DNA of 64,000 nt from Algoriphagus sp. (lineage in GTDB: Bacteria > Bacteroidota > Bacteroidia > Cytophagales > Cyclobacteriaceae), in NCBI RefSeq assembly GCF_030694375.1, contig NZ_JAUXYL010000049.1:186001-250000 (forward strand). Reading direction: 5' to 3'. The notes beneath the pieces are model-generated. The model did no database searches. It was not told the origin of the DNA and saw only the letters and a list, made by a program, of their open reading frames with translations. The translations under genes were made by a program, and so were the position numbers. Shown here in pieces: positions 1-7,157 of this stretch (within the stretch, counting starts at the first letter, position 1; each line of letters opens with the position of its first letter).

Positions 1-2408
1 GAAAAACCTTCTTTAACTCTGTAGCCTATCCTTGCATTGACCAGGGCATAACCATCCACATTTAAGAATAAGGAAGGAGAGGGGCTGGAGGAAAATTCCG
101 ATCGGAAGAAAACATCTGATCCAAAGAAAAAGCTTCCTGCAGTACCGAAAAATTTGGCTGATTTCGAATATTCTCCTCCAATGGATCCCGCCCATTTGGA
201 AACGCCAGGCAATCTTCCTCCTGAAATATCCTTGAAGGCCGATTCACCGCCAGTTTCTTCCAGAGGTACAGGCGCATTGGGGAATGAAACATAAATGGCA
301 TCAGTGTAGGCTATTGCACCGGTTAATGAGAATTGGGAACTGAGTCGCATGCTTCCATCCAATTCAAATCCGAGAACTCTGACTTTTTCCGCATTGGCCA
401 GATAGCCTCGGTTGACACCCACTTCGGCTGTTTGAACCAACGTTTGGTAATTCTCAATATTGGTATTGTGGAAGACAAAATTCAAGATAGAACTTTTAGT
501 TGGGCTGGTCTTTACACCCACTTCGTAATGAACCACATATTCTGGTTTCACCTCTGCCAATTCCAACAAAGGTTGTCCTGATACTGCTGGGAGTCCTCCC
601 AAATTGATTCCTACCGGTTTGTAACTGGTAGAAAAAGTACCGAAAGCATTCACTTTATCACTGAATTGATAGGCAATCGTAGCCTGTCCAGACCAGTTTT
701 GATCTTCCACACTGGCTGCAAAGCTTTGGGAAGAATACACCGAATTTTTGATCGCTAACAAGGCCGGATCTGTAGTTTCTAATCCCCCGTAAGTTACCCG
801 ATCATAGTCCACATCTTTTTTGTCATAGTTGAATCTGATGCCTGGAAGGAAATGCAGTTTTTCTGTAATAGTCCAATCCAATTGACCAAAGACCGCGGCA
901 CCGACAGATTCAAGCGAGGAGGTAGTTCGGATCCCGTAGCCATCCAGCAGACCCGGTGTAGCCCAAAGCGAACTGGTTGAACTTTGAGAAAATCGCCATT
1001 GGGCAGCCCCGGATTCTTCGGTATGGAAAGGCGTGGTTTTCAGGTTTTGACTGAGGTAATAGACACCGAATACTCCACTGAGTTTTTTGGAAAGATCTCC
1101 AGCGTATCTGATTTCCTGGGAAAATTGCTCATGTCTGGACGGTGCTTGGGAAAGTGTCAAGACTGGTAAACCGGTAAAGTCACGGTCATTGGATGGCTCC
1201 CAGTTCCAATATCTCCAAGCTGTGGTGCTTGTCAATGTTCCTTCTCCCAATTGAATATCTCCATTCAATGAAATCCCGCCCAAATCATTGTTGGAACGCC
1301 AAGGGGTATCGTGATCCACTTTTCTGTCAAAAGCATTTCTGGATGGTAGATAATAATTCAGGTCACCAATGATTTGCTCAAATTGACGATAGGCGGGACG
1401 TTGGGTTTCCACCACTCCTGCGACAATTTGGGCGTACCCATCGGGACGCTGACTGGTAGCATCAGCCGCCAAAATGATTTCTACCCTGCTGGAAGGATTA
1501 TAGAGAAGCTGTCCTCTGAAGCCGAAATTATTAAGGTCATTGATAAATTTACCGGTTGAAATATTTTCAATGATTCCGTTTCGCTGGGTTCCTGAAAACG
1601 AAGCTCTTCCTGCCACATTTTTGGATAAAGGTCCGGTGATGGAAGCTTTGGCTTGTACAAACCCATAGTTTCCATAGCTCAGTTCGACTGTTCCTCCGGG
1701 TGAATAGCTTGGCAGGCGTGTGGTGATATTAAATGCCCCTGCTGTGGTATTTTTTCCGAAAAGTGTTCCCTGCGGGCCTCGTAGTACTTCGATCTGTTCG
1801 ATATCGATGAAATCCATCGCAGTCACTGCAGGCCTGGCATAATACACTCCATCCACATAGAATCCCACTCCGGGATCAATTCCATCATTTGTCAATCCAA
1901 AAGTTGATCCAAGTCCCCGGATGTTTAACGTTGTATTTCTTGGGTTGGAGGAATAAAGTTGAACAGTGGGTACAAGTTCCTTCACTCGGTTTACATTAAA
2001 TGAACCTGATTCTTCGATTTTTGGTCCACCGACAACTGAAATTGGAATGGGGACTTTTTGTACTTCTTCAGTCCTTCTTCTTGCGGTAATCAAGACTTCG
2101 GAGAGTTCTAAGTCTTCTTGTAGGTTGAATTCTAAAGGATCTGAAGGAGCCGCTGCCAGCGCCGTCTGGACTTCCTTAAAGCCTACAAAGTTGATTTGAA
2201 TGACCACTGGATAGGATTTGGTATATTCTAATATGAAAGTTCCGGTATCATCAGTGACTGAATAGATATTTGTTCCTCTGAGTACGACTGTAGCTCCTGC
2301 TAGCGGTTCTCCAGAACTGTCGTTTATTTTCCCTTTGATTTGGGATTGTGAGAAGACACTATTTCCAAAGAGGGAAAATGATAGTGAAAGAAATAGAAGC
2401 GCTTTCAT
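1..2408 (-). CDS. TonB-dependent outer-membrane receptor (C-terminus off the window)
   Basis: The frame is open from an ATG at 2408 to the left edge, so about 802 residues are visible and the end of the barrel is missing. Residues 1-22 form a signal peptide ending ..NSVFSQ. Residues 23-105 read as a carboxypeptidase-D-like domain (GEPLAGATVVLRGT). The plug follows, with VPIPISVVGG, LNIRGLGSTFGL, VLRGPQGTLFGKNTTAG near residues 200-220 and then ITTRLPSYSPGGTVELSYGN. This order is standard for receptors that take up iron complexes, vitamins or glycans with TonB-ExbBD energy. There is no SusD gene beside it, so a glycan role is less likely. The substrate cannot be told from sequence. The gene is divergent from an Rrf2 regulator 206 bp away, which hints at Fe-S or iron control but does not show it. 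Confidence 0.95.
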   Translation of the reverse strand, partial: MKALLFLSLSFSLFGNSVFSQSQIKGKINDSSGEPLAGATVVLRGTNIYSVTDDTGTFILEYTKSYPVVIQINFVGFKEVQTALAAAPSDPLEFNLQEDLELSEVLITARRRTEEVQKVPIPISVVGGPKIEESGSFNVNRVKELVPTVQLYSSNPRNTTLNIRGLGSTFGLTNDGIDPGVGFYVDGVYYARPAVTAMDFIDIEQIEVLRGPQGTLFGKNTTAGAFNITTRLPSYSPGGTVELSYGNYGFVQAKASITGPLSKNVAGRASFSGTQRNGIIENISTGKFINDLNNFGFRGQLLYNPSSRVEIILAADATSQRPDGYAQIVAGVVETQRPAYRQFEQIIGDLNYYLPSRNAFDRKVDHDTPWRSNNDLGGISLNGDIQLGEGTLTSTTAWRYWNWEPSNDRDFTGLPVLTLSQAPSRHEQFSQEIRYAGDLSKKLSGVFGVYYLSQNLKTTPFHTEESGAAQWRFSQSSTSSLWATPGLLDGYGIRTTSSLESVGAAVFGQLDWTITEKLHFLPGIRFNYDKKDVDYDRVTYGGLETTDPALLAIKNSVYSSQSFAASVEDQNWSGQATIAYQFSDKVNAFGTFSTSYKPVGINLGGLPAVSGQPLLELAEVKPEYVVHYEVGVKTSPTKSSILNFVFHNTNIENYQTLVQTAEVGVNRGYLANAEKVRVLGFELDGSMRLSSQFSLTGAIAYTDAIYVSFPNAPVPLEETGGESAFKDISGGRLPGVSKWAGSIGGEYSKSAKFFGTAGSFFFGSDVFFRSEFSSSPSPSLFLNVDGYALVNARIGYRVKEGF

Positions 2409-2476
2409 AATTAGGTTTAGGCTTGAGATAAAACACATTAATTAGATAAATCCTATAGAATAGGTATGAATTAAAA

Positions 2477-2484
2477 CAAATGTA
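2477..2484 (-). promoter_or_regulatory. Candidate -7 element for the TonB receptor gene
   Basis: On the minus strand these bases read TACATTTG, an exact match to the Bacteroidota -7 consensus TAnnTTTG. It lies 69 bp upstream of the receptor start, giving a plausible leader of about 60 nt. No clear -33 TTG is found at the usual 19-20 bp spacing, so support rests on the -7 box and position only. Confidence 0.4.
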
Positions 2485-2614
2485 ATTCAGCATTTCAAAA
2501 AGAAATAATAAAGTCTGTTATTTTTTTGAAATCAGTTTTTAAGCTGCGTATAAACCTTGCTTTTTGATTCTCAAATGCTGGTTTTTTGTACTTTCAGGCA
2601 TAGATTTACATCCG

Positions 2615-3028
2615 ATGTTATCCAAAAGAGCCAAATACGCCATCAAAACCATTCTTTTCTTACAAGATCATCCAGAGCTGGTTCCAGCCTCGGCCAAATT
2701 AATTTCAGAACGGGAAACTATCCCTTATAAATTTCTGGAAAATATTCTGCGTGATCTCAAAACTCATCAATTGGTCAAAAGTGTGCGAGGGGCAGAGGGT
2801 GGATATGCATTGGCAAAAGATCCTTCGATGATCAGTATTGCTCAGGTCATGCGTGCGATGGATGGTCCGATTGCATTGATTCCATGTATTTCGGAGCGGT
2901 TCTATGAATCTTGCCCCGAATGTACGGATGAGGAAACCTGCCGAATCCGAAAACTTTTTGCTGAAGTGAGGTCAGAGATGGTTCCGATATTGGAGCGTCC
3001 GATTACTACTTTGGCTAAATCAAAATAG
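2615..3028 (+). CDS. Rrf2-family transcriptional regulator
   Basis: This encodes 137 residues. An upstream in-frame ATG at 2564 exists, but family members begin at the sequence MLSKRAKYAIKTILFL, so 2615 is chosen. The N-terminal winged helix-turn-helix is clear (ISERETIPYKFLENIL, then VRGAEGGYALAKDP for the wing). The C-terminal half carries four cysteines arranged CISERFYESCPECTDEETC, in the region where IscR, NsrR and RsrR bind an iron-sulfur cluster. The factor probably senses Fe-S status, NO or redox state and represses or activates neighbours. The divergent TonB receptor is the obvious candidate target. Which three of the four cysteines would ligate a cluster is not decidable here. Confidence 0.9.
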   Translation: MLSKRAKYAIKTILFLQDHPELVPASAKLISERETIPYKFLENILRDLKTHQLVKSVRGAEGGYALAKDPSMISIAQVMRAMDGPIALIPCISERFYESCPECTDEETCRIRKLFAEVRSEMVPILERPITTLAKSK

Positions 3029-3216
3029 CTAAAGAATAAAAAAACAGGATAAAAACGGCACTTTTTATGGAAAATGAAATTTTGAAATAGGTGAGTGAGT
3101 ATTCTTTCCTGAGCTTGAAGATGGTTCAAATTTGCGTGAAGCCGATTACTCCTTTGGCAGAAAAGTATTAAAGTTAAATCCTTTACTGCTATCCGGGTTA
3201 GTTAGGATGAATAATT

Positions 3217-4494
3217 TTATACTTCCAACCTCGTCACCAGGATTTTATCGATCCGTTGCCCGTCCTTATCTACCACTTCCAATTGGAGGTTTTCAATAAG
3301 TACCTTATCTCCCACCTCAGGAATACTGGCCGACTTGTGAATCATCAGCCCAGCAACGGTAGTAAATCCTTTGGTCTTTAACTGGATATTCAAGTCAAAG
3401 TATTTTACAAAATCTATAATGGCATACTGTCCGTCTACCAGCCAACTATTTTCACCCCTTGGGGTGATCTGATATTCCTCTTGATCGGATTCACTTGCAT
3501 CACCTACCAATGCGTCCAGCACATCATCCATGGAGACGATGCCCATGGTACTCCCGTATTCGTCGATCACGATGCCATAATGCATTCGTTCCTTTTTAAA
3601 TAGCTCCATCACCTGATAGGCAAATGAATTTTCGTTGATAAACAGGGGTTTTCGCGAGACTTTACGAATGTCAAAATCCCGCTCCAGCCCCGGGGCAAAA
3701 AGGTCTTTGACAAGGACCATTCCCACGATGTTGTCCAGATCATTGTTTTGGCAGACAGGATAGGCGGAATGCTTCTCAGTGTTGATTTTCACTCGGATTT
3801 CATCCCAACTTTCAGTCAGATTAAAGTAAACCAATTCGGTTCGATGGGTGAAAAGCGTATTAATTCTACGATCTCCAAGCTCAAAAACCCGCTCCACAAT
3901 ATCCTGCTCGATGTCTGTGATCTCTCCGCCTTCTGCACTTTCTTTAATGATCGCTTTGATTTCTTCTTCGGAAACTTTGGATTCTGAAGTGTGCTTGATG
4001 CCAAAAATGGTGAGTAAAAAATCATTGGAAATTGAAAGTAGCCATACAAATGGTGCCGTGACTCTGGAAAGTAGGAGCATGGGTTTGGCTACCACCATAG
4101 CGATTGATTCCGGAAAAGCCATTCCCAGTCGCTTTGGAAATAATTCACCCAAGACAATGGAAAGATAGGTGACCAAAAGGACGACAAGTGCCGTGGCGAC
4201 CGGTTTTGAATAAGGCGCTAAAATTTCAACATTTGACAGAGCGATTGCAAGATCTGTGGTCAGGTTTTGTCCGGAATAGACCCCAAGCAATATGCCGATC
4301 AGGGTGATTCCAATTTGGACAGTAGAAAGGAATTTTGTCGGATTTTCTGCCAATTCCAAGGCGGTCTTGGCAGTAGAGCTGCCACGACGCTTGGCATTTT
4401 CCAGTTTGAATTTTCGGGATGAAACTAGCGAAAGCTCAGACATTGCAAAAAATCCGTTGAGCAGGACAAGCAGCAGTATGATGATGAATTCCAC
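3217..4494 (-). CDS. CNNM/CorC-type membrane protein (hemolysin family)
   Basis: This 425-residue protein has the full family architecture. An N-terminal DUF21/CNNM transmembrane domain (about residues 1-190) begins with a hydrophobic helix and the conserved NGFFAMSELSLVSSRK. Two CBS domains follow (about 205-335; VYFNLTESWDEI, YGIVIDEYGSTMGIVSMDD). A CorC_HlyC domain ends the protein (about 345-420; WLVDGQYAI, TVAGLMIH). Family members act at the inner membrane in Mg2+ or Co2+ efflux or homeostasis, with CBS domains sensing nucleotide and Mg2+. The old name hemolysin is historical. In Bacteroidota a related copy (GldE) helps gliding; no gliding genes are adjacent, so that role is not inferred. 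Confidence 0.92.
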   Translation of the reverse strand: MEFIIILLLVLLNGFFAMSELSLVSSRKFKLENAKRRGSSTAKTALELAENPTKFLSTVQIGITLIGILLGVYSGQNLTTDLAIALSNVEILAPYSKPVATALVVLLVTYLSIVLGELFPKRLGMAFPESIAMVVAKPMLLLSRVTAPFVWLLSISNDFLLTIFGIKHTSESKVSEEEIKAIIKESAEGGEITDIEQDIVERVFELGDRRINTLFTHRTELVYFNLTESWDEIRVKINTEKHSAYPVCQNNDLDNIVGMVLVKDLFAPGLERDFDIRKVSRKPLFINENSFAYQVMELFKKERMHYGIVIDEYGSTMGIVSMDDVLDALVGDASESDQEEYQITPRGENSWLVDGQYAIIDFVKYFDLNIQLKTKGFTTVAGLMIHKSASIPEVGDKVLIENLQLEVVDKDGQRIDKILVTRLEV

Positions 4495-4581
4495 TGGTAT
4501 AGGTGATTTGTATGTATTAAATTTTCACTAAAATAAAGATTTGCAAAAGCATGATTCATATTTCCCTGATCCGGGAAAATG

Positions 4582-4609
4582 AAAAAAGGACAGTTAGATG
4601 CTGTCCTTT
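4582..4609 (-). terminator. Rho-independent terminator behind the 37-residue gene
   Basis: A perfect 9-bp stem, AAAGGACAG at 4585-4593 pairing with CTGTCCTTT at 4601-4609, has a 7-nt loop. On the minus strand it is followed by a run of T (A-run 4582-4587 on the plus strand). It lies 40 bp past the stop of the small gene at 4649. Confidence 0.75.
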
Positions 4610-4648
4610 CTGTATGAAATTGTTGGTTTTCAGTTCTCCGGGTTTTGG

Positions 4649-4762
4649 TTAATCCCTTTTTTTACTTTCCTTTTTTGCTGCTTTGTCGGCACGCTTTTCT
4701 TTTAACGTTTTGGTGGCTTTAGATTTGTCGTCTTTCTTTTTGCCTTCTGGTTGCTTTGCCAT
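4649..4762 (-). CDS. Lysine-rich 37-residue hypothetical protein
   Basis: This is a short reading frame, ATG at 4762 to TAA at 4649. It encodes a strongly basic, low-complexity peptide that begins MAKQPEGKKKDDKSKATK and ends ..KKESKKRD. About 40 percent of residues are Lys or Arg, and there is no hydrophobic segment. It stands alone between convincing genes and has its own hairpin terminator 40 bp downstream, which argues that it is expressed. Similar tiny Lys-rich proteins occur in many Bacteroidota; I know no experimentally assigned function. Charge suggests nucleic acid or ribosome contact, but that is only a guess. Confidence 0.6.
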   Translation of the reverse strand: MAKQPEGKKKDDKSKATKTLKEKRADKAAKKESKKRD

Positions 4763-4846
4763 GTGAATGTACGTTTACAGTGATGTTGTGATTTTCAACT
4801 TTCAGGAAGTTAGGCAATAGTTAAACTCAATTTCAAAATCATGTAT

Positions 4847-5662
4847 TTATTTTTTTGTCAGGAGGCGCATACTGAGAATCCGTACTTCGGTGATCGGCCG
4901 ATCCTGTCTGTTAGTCTCTACGGCTGCAATTGCATCGACCACTTCCAAGCCTGAAATGACCTCTCCAAACACAGTATAATTTTGATCCAGATGCGGCGTG
5001 CCGCCGATACTTTTGTAGACTTCTCGCTGAGACTCGGAGATTTGATACTTTTCATAATTCTGGTAGTTTGCCAAAATTCCATTTAACCGGGTATTGAGCC
5101 CTTGCACCAAAGCAGTGTCTTTGTCAACCCGGGCCTTTTCTAAAGAATCGATTAGGGGCCTGTTGGCTGGATCATTGATCCCATAATGACGGGCAAGCAT
5201 TTGGTTGATCCGGCCTTCATTGTGAGAGAGGAGACTGTCATTTTGGACTTTACCCTGCACGATGTAAAACTGCGTGCTACTGGATGCCCGCTGGGGATTG
5301 TTTGTCCGGGCGGCTGCCAAGGCACCTTTTTTATGGAAAAGTTCGGGAACAATCTCTGCCGGAATCTGATAGGGGAGATCACTGCTGCCCAATCTGGCTA
5401 CCGAATCTGCATATTTGCTTTGAACATCCCCTCCCTGAATCATAAAGCCCTTGATCACCCGATGGAAAAGTAAACTATCGTAGGTTCCGGCTTCCACGAG
5501 TTTGATGAAATTGTCCCGATGAAGGGGTGTTTGGTCCGAGAGCTGAAGGATAATCGTTCCATAATTGGTTACTAATTCGATTTGTACGGGACTTTGATTT
5601 TTAGGTCCTGTAAATCCAAGAAAAAGAAAAATAGGAAGGATAAAGGTGAATAATTTTGGCAT
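4847..5662 (-). CDS. Exported cyclophilin-type peptidyl-prolyl isomerase
   Basis: The 271-residue product starts with a hydrophobic signal segment (MPKLFTFILPIFLFLGF) and then a cyclophilin fold: IELVTNYGTIILQL, the active-site block FHRVIKGFMIQGGD near residues 66-79, ASSSTQFYIV and the late YTVFGEVISGLEVVD. The Arg of FHRV and the QFYI block are the usual catalytic and binding residues. About 90 residues between the two halves (roughly 140-225, rich in charged residues and Asn) form an insertion common in Bacteroidota periplasmic cyclophilins and absent from small cytosolic ones. The protein probably speeds prolyl isomerisation of envelope proteins. It is followed 60 bp on by a cytochrome c lipoprotein gene on the same strand upstream. 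Confidence 0.92.
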   Translation of the reverse strand: MPKLFTFILPIFLFLGFTGPKNQSPVQIELVTNYGTIILQLSDQTPLHRDNFIKLVEAGTYDSLLFHRVIKGFMIQGGDVQSKYADSVARLGSSDLPYQIPAEIVPELFHKKGALAAARTNNPQRASSSTQFYIVQGKVQNDSLLSHNEGRINQMLARHYGINDPANRPLIDSLEKARVDKDTALVQGLNTRLNGILANYQNYEKYQISESQREVYKSIGGTPHLDQNYTVFGEVISGLEVVDAIAAVETNRQDRPITEVRILSMRLLTKK

Positions 5663-5722
5663 TGATACGCTGTTTTATCGGGATGAATTAAAGTCTAAAA
5701 TTCGGCAATTTTTGAGTTTTGA

Positions 5723-6148
5723 TTAGGATTTACTTTTCTCAAGTGAAAGAATATAAGTAACCATAATTTTCGCATCCTCCAGTGATAATTTGGGATGGGG
5801 GCTCATGACGGGATAGCCCCAAGTGCCCGAACCTCCCGAAATGATCTTTCTAGCCAAAAGATCAATATAAGCTTGCTGCATGGGGTAGCGCCTGGCAATA
5901 TCAGCGAATGAGGGACCTTTGAATTTGCCTTCTTCTTTATGACAATGGTAGCAATCCGAATAGGCAACAAGGACTTCTCCTTTCTTGATAATTTCGGGTT
6001 CGATAATTTCATCTTCGCCCGGAACCACAAAGAATTCCTTGGCTTTAGGTTTGGAATTTTGTTCTAATTCTAATTCCGAACTTTTTGAATTGCAAGAAAA
6101 AATCAGGAGGAGCAAAAGGATTTTCACCAAATAAGTTTTGGGCTTCAT
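5723..6148 (-). CDS. Monoheme class I cytochrome c lipoprotein
   Basis: This encodes 141 residues. The N-terminus is a lipoprotein signal (LLLLLIFSCNS, lipobox Cys near residue 19), followed by an acidic linker. One heme c motif, CYHCH, sits near residues 66-70, and a candidate axial Met is in YPVMSPHP. The fold resembles the c551/c6-like electron carriers of Bacteroidota. It would be anchored in the periplasm and could pass electrons from dehydrogenases to an oxidase. A large propeller-cytochrome c lipoprotein lies about 1 kb upstream on the same strand and is a plausible donor, though the two are separated by a membrane-protein gene and a terminator. Confidence 0.88.
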   Translation of the reverse strand: MKPKTYLVKILLLLLIFSCNSKSSELELEQNSKPKAKEFFVVPGEDEIIEPEIIKKGEVLVAYSDCYHCHKEEGKFKGPSFADIARRYPMQQAYIDLLARKIISGGSGTWGYPVMSPHPKLSLEDAKIMVTYILSLEKSKS

Positions 6149-6219
6149 TCCGTTAAAATGTGTTTTTTTCTTTGATGAAGAAAGGAATTTGAAATGATCA
6201 AAGCGTAAAACAAAACTAA

Positions 6220-6269
6220 CCTACGCCGAGCGGCTTGCCCGCAGTGTAGGAAAGTCTAGGTGAAACCTA
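6220..6269. repeat. Short intergenic inverted repeats
   Basis: The 156-bp gap before the 7-TM gene holds CCTAC (6220-6224) opposed to GTAGG (6246-6250), and a hairpin TAGGT-GAA-ACCTA (6257-6269). The second shares its stem core and 3-nt loop with one of the hairpins at 15741-15759. No T-run follows, so it looks more like a scattered repeat than a terminator. Confidence 0.4.
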
Positions 6270-6304
6270 ATAAGATTTGGCTCCGAACAGAATGGCAATG
6301 AAGA

Positions 6305-6979
6305 CTAACTCATCAGTCGATCCAAAAACTCTTTCCATGCCGCATTTTCCATCAGAACGAGAATTAGGGCAATACCCAAAAAAATCAAACCTGATCCGAT
6401 TTTAGTAGCTAGATGAATTTTTTTCTGACTCTTAAGATCAAAAACACCCATCACCAGCACGAGTAAAATCCAAAATGGGACTGATAAGTATTCATTGAGG
6501 TTTAATCCTAAAATAATTCTTCCCAAGGCAGGAAAAACAGCTGCAAGACTCGCAAAAGTCATATACCTCTTATGAAATTCCGACTGATGACGATTAATCA
6601 ATGCCAATGAATAGAGGATGATAAAATTGATTAAGATGAACGTATTAATCGTGCTGAATAGGAATCCATCCGGTCTGCTGTAATGGACCATACTCATCCA
6701 GATACCAGTGATTACAATTCCCAATGCAAGAAGAAGGCTGCTTTTTCCAAGCTTTTTATGAAGAGAAATTTTCCTTGATCTGACTAAATTGGATTGGACA
6801 ACGATCAGAATATACCAAAGAAACATGATCACCCCGTGGATATAAACTAGAGCTGAGGCAGGGGGAAGCGTATCAGGATGAACAAGTGCATTTATTACAA
6901 ATCCTCCTATGGCAAGGATCAGGATGAATAGATTGAAATAAAAATAAAAGGAAGTGCGGTGGTTCGATAAGTTATTCAT
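6305..6979 (-). CDS. Seven-helix membrane protein, DUF2306-like
   Basis: The 224-residue product is almost entirely hydrophobic, with about seven predicted helices (for example FNLFILILAIGGFVINALV, VYIHGVIMFLWYILIVV, SSLLLALGIVITGIWMSM, TFILINFIILYSLALI). Histidines lie at helix ends or loops (VYIHG, SLHKKLGK, NRHQSEFHKRYM), a pattern seen in DUF2306 and cytochrome b561-like families that may bind heme or quinone. The family name is a resemblance only; no motif is decisive. It stands alone, with a terminator on the far side of its upstream gap. Confidence 0.7.
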   Translation of the reverse strand: MNNLSNHRTSFYFYFNLFILILAIGGFVINALVHPDTLPPASALVYIHGVIMFLWYILIVVQSNLVRSRKISLHKKLGKSSLLLALGIVITGIWMSMVHYSRPDGFLFSTINTFILINFIILYSLALINRHQSEFHKRYMTFASLAAVFPALGRIILGLNLNEYLSVPFWILLVLVMGVFDLKSQKKIHLATKIGSGLIFLGIALILVLMENAAWKEFLDRLMS

Positions 6980-7103
6980 AGGCAGTGGTTTGGTCTATGA
7001 ATTTAAAATTTTATTCCAAAAATTCATCAATCTCTGAATTCAGAAAAAGTGATTTGACTTCAAACCCCTAAGGGAATAAATTTTTAAAAAATTGGTCAAA
7101 ACC

Positions 7104-7130
7104 AAAAAAGCCGGAGTTTTCCCGGCTTTT
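7104..7130 (-). terminator. Rho-independent terminator of the propeller-cytochrome gene
   Basis: AAAAGCCGG (7106-7114) pairs with CCGGCTTTT (7122-7130) around a 7-nt loop, with a T-run on the minus strand. It lies 28 bp past the stop at 7158. Confidence 0.85.
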
Positions 7131-7157
7131 CGGTTCCTATGAGGTGATCAGCCTGAA

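Noticed and set aside
2564..2614. Longer start for the Rrf2 regulator
   Set aside because: The extra 17 residues are not family-like; the canonical N-terminus begins at 2615.
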